From Firmicutes bacterium UBA4881 (GTDB lineage Bacteria; Bacillota; DTU065): a DNA stretch of 64,000 bases. The DNA is taken from NCBI GenBank assembly GCA_002399235.1, contig DHDH01000040.1:51379-115378 (forward strand), written 5' to 3'. This document shows, one piece after another, positions 62,670 through 64,000 of the stretch. The translations under genes were made by a program, and so were the position numbers. The stretch's first letter is position 1. Each line of letters begins with the position of its first letter. The notes under the pieces were generated by a model. The model had not been told where the DNA came from. It saw only the letters and a program-made list of their open reading frames with translations, and made no database searches.

Positions 62670-63206
62670 ATGCTATACCTATCGTTAGATGAACTTTGTA
62701 AATTCTATAATGTGGAAAGTAGCGAACTTACAAGTGTTTTACAATCCGAAAAAGAATTGGGTACTATATTTTACCATGACGATCCTTTAATGGAACTAGG
62801 AAATCTTAATTATTTGGCAGTAGTTTTACCAATAATGGGGCAAATTTTAGTGGAGACAACTGAACTTCTTCCACTTCTGCCATTTCCAGTACCTAAGGTT
62901 ATTTATGAGATGGCTAAAAAAGATGAAGAATTTTTAATCTTTACTTTAGCTCGTTATAAAATAGCTCATCTCAAAGGAGATTTTACACTTAACATTAATA
63001 TTAGTGCTAAAGAATTTCAGCATACTATATCGACAATCCTGCAAGATTACGAGTATAAAAAACCTTACGAAGGAAAAATACTTTACTGGATCGATCTAAG
63101 ACCTGAACTATGTACTTTGGTAGATTCTTTACCAATAAACGGTGTAGATAATATTGTTGCTCATGGTCGGAGAATAAAGGTACTAAGAAGAACTTGGTGT
63201 GAGTAA
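62670..63206 (+). CDS. Hypothetical protein
   Basis: A 178-residue protein that I do not recognise. The N-terminus MLYLSLDELCKFYNVESSELTSVL resembles a helical DNA-binding-like segment but is not decisive. A middle part is hydrophobic (LNYLAVVLPIMGQILVET, LLPLLPFPVPKVIYEM) and the end is basic (HGRRIKVLRRTWCE). No signal peptide is seen. GGGAGG lies 7 bp before ATG. It is 34 bp upstream of an L,D-transpeptidase gene and may be co-transcribed with it. Confidence 0.75.
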   Translation: MLYLSLDELCKFYNVESSELTSVLQSEKELGTIFYHDDPLMELGNLNYLAVVLPIMGQILVETTELLPLLPFPVPKVIYEMAKKDEEFLIFTLARYKIAHLKGDFTLNINISAKEFQHTISTILQDYEYKKPYEGKILYWIDLRPELCTLVDSLPINGVDNIVAHGRRIKVLRRTWCE

Positions 63207-63240
63207 ACTGCCATATAGAATAGATTTCGGGGTGATATAT

Positions 63241-64000
63241 TTGACTAGATTTATAAAAGTGGCAGTATTATTGTTTTTGATTTCTTTAACTAGTATAGCA
63301 AGCTATTTAATCGACATTAACATTCCTGAGTATACCTTACGTCTCTATGAAAATGGTCTATTAATAAACACTTTCCCGATTGCAGTGGGAAAATCTATTA
63401 CTCCTTCAATACTAGGCGATTTCAGAATTGCTACTATGGTTAATAATCCAACTTGGTATCCCCAAGGAAAGGATCCTGTACCACCTGGACCAGATAACCC
63501 TTTAGGGCCCTGGTGGCTGGGTCTAGATTATCCAAGCTATGGTATTCATGGTAACAATGCTCCTTCATCAATAGGTAAAGCTCAAAGCAAGGGCTGCATT
63601 CGCATGCGCAATGAGGATGTGGAATATTTAGCTAGAAAAGTACAAAAAGGTACCCAAGTACGTCTGCGTTATGAACCTATTGTGTTAATAAAGGACTCGG
63701 TACCTAAATTTGCCATTTATGACGATCTATATAATCTAGAATATAACATTGCTAGCAATCTAAGAAGAATAGCTAAAGAAAATGGGATAAATACTCAGGT
63801 TCCAGATTGGGTTTTAACAGAGTTTATTAAATTGTCTCAAGGTAAAGCTTACCCTTTGCCCAAACCTATTGATATCAAAGTGAACGGCCAATTATCAGGG
63901 TACGGGTATGAAATAACAAATGAGATCGTTCTACCATTGGTAACTTTAAAAGAAGCAGGGCTCTCTGTAACAAACGATAGCAATCAATATTATGTGGACG
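63241..64000 (+). CDS. Exported L,D-transpeptidase (YkuD) with stalk-like domain, cut by the window end
   Basis: The frame is open to the window end, with 253 complete codons visible. A signal segment (about 5-22, VAVLLFLISLTSIASYL) leads into a YkuD domain (about 24-140). It has LRLYENGLLINTFPIAVGK, GDFRIATMVNNPTWYPQGKD and the catalytic site GIHGNN...SKGCIRMRN with His and Cys. After a linker, the part from about 213 (VNGQLSGYGYEITNEIVLPLV) resembles a copper-amine-oxidase N-like stalk domain. The TTG start follows GGGGTGA by about 7 bp. It forms 3-3 peptidoglycan cross-links or attaches proteins to the wall. Confidence 0.9.
   Translation, partial: MTRFIKVAVLLFLISLTSIASYLIDINIPEYTLRLYENGLLINTFPIAVGKSITPSILGDFRIATMVNNPTWYPQGKDPVPPGPDNPLGPWWLGLDYPSYGIHGNNAPSSIGKAQSKGCIRMRNEDVEYLARKVQKGTQVRLRYEPIVLIKDSVPKFAIYDDLYNLEYNIASNLRRIAKENGINTQVPDWVLTEFIKLSQGKAYPLPKPIDIKVNGQLSGYGYEITNEIVLPLVTLKEAGLSVTNDSNQYYVD

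Overview
The window is one contiguous, low-GC (AT-rich) bacterial chromosome segment with Bacillota gene content and order. Evidence: a T-box leader, an FMN riboswitch, TRAP (mtrB), the blocks accD-accA-pfkA-pyk, rapZ-yvcK-whiA and cggR-gap-pgk-tpi-gpmI-eno-secG, a gerA-type germination operon (so an endospore former), strong AGGAGG-type ribosome binding sites and frequent TTG/GTG starts. The cluster at 18.1-23.8 kb encodes exported CsgG/FlgO-, LPP20- and FlgT-like proteins, two of them ending in what looks like an outer-membrane beta-barrel. This suggests (inference) a diderm, spore-forming member of the Bacillota, such as the Halanaerobiales, Negativicutes or Limnochordia types. I cannot name the species.

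Layout. 0-2.1 kb: end of an unidentified gene, its terminator, and a decayed IS30-family insertion sequence. 2.1-4.3 kb: T-box leader plus aroF-pheA (phenylalanine branch). 4.3-11.8 kb: glnA, a lone dihydrolipoamide-dehydrogenase-like flavoprotein, nadE, an unknown gene, a gltA-like flavoprotein, a YjbQ protein and an aspartate aminotransferase. 12.3-17.1 kb: a tightly overlapping operon of three M42 aminopeptidases with mtnP-mtnA (methylthio-nucleoside salvage). 17.1-17.9 kb: tRNA-Gln(CTG), tRNA-Glu(CTC) and ppa. 18.1-25.2 kb: the envelope cluster, then lemA and a TPM-domain gene. 25.3-34.1 kb: a YgjP metalloprotease, a DUF4855 protein, gerA-gerC-gerB plus a small membrane protein, a TPR protein, a tiny acidic protein and a stand-alone starch-binding-type module. 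34.7-41.9 kb: malic enzyme, mtrB, accD-accA, pfkA, pyk and ddl. 42.0-49.8 kb: an alpha-glucan/sugar-nucleotide cluster (glucodextranase-C-like protein, GT4 glycosyltransferase, ManC-type fusion, GH57, DUF4912, FG-GAP protein). 49.8-62.2 kb: PHP phosphatase, rapZ, yvcK, FMN riboswitch-ribU, whiA, and the CggR-controlled lower glycolysis operon ending at eno, then secG. 62.2-64 kb: a small HEXXH protein, an unknown gene and the first part of an L,D-transpeptidase.

How it works together. Lower glycolysis (pfkA, pyk and gap to eno), malic enzyme and acetyl-CoA carboxylase link sugar breakdown to fatty-acid synthesis. The 42-48 kb cluster would build or remodel alpha-glucans. Regulation visible in the DNA includes a T-box (Phe proposed), the FMN riboswitch and a two-part CggR operator. 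The most unusual signal is translational. At least five genes (LPP20-like, lemA, TPM, pfkA, gap) have a strong Shine-Dalgarno sequence separated from the start codon by a perfect or near-perfect hairpin. The hairpins differ in sequence, but each would bring the effective spacing back to about 8-11 nt. A further gene has its Shine-Dalgarno sequence inside the stem of an intrinsic terminator.
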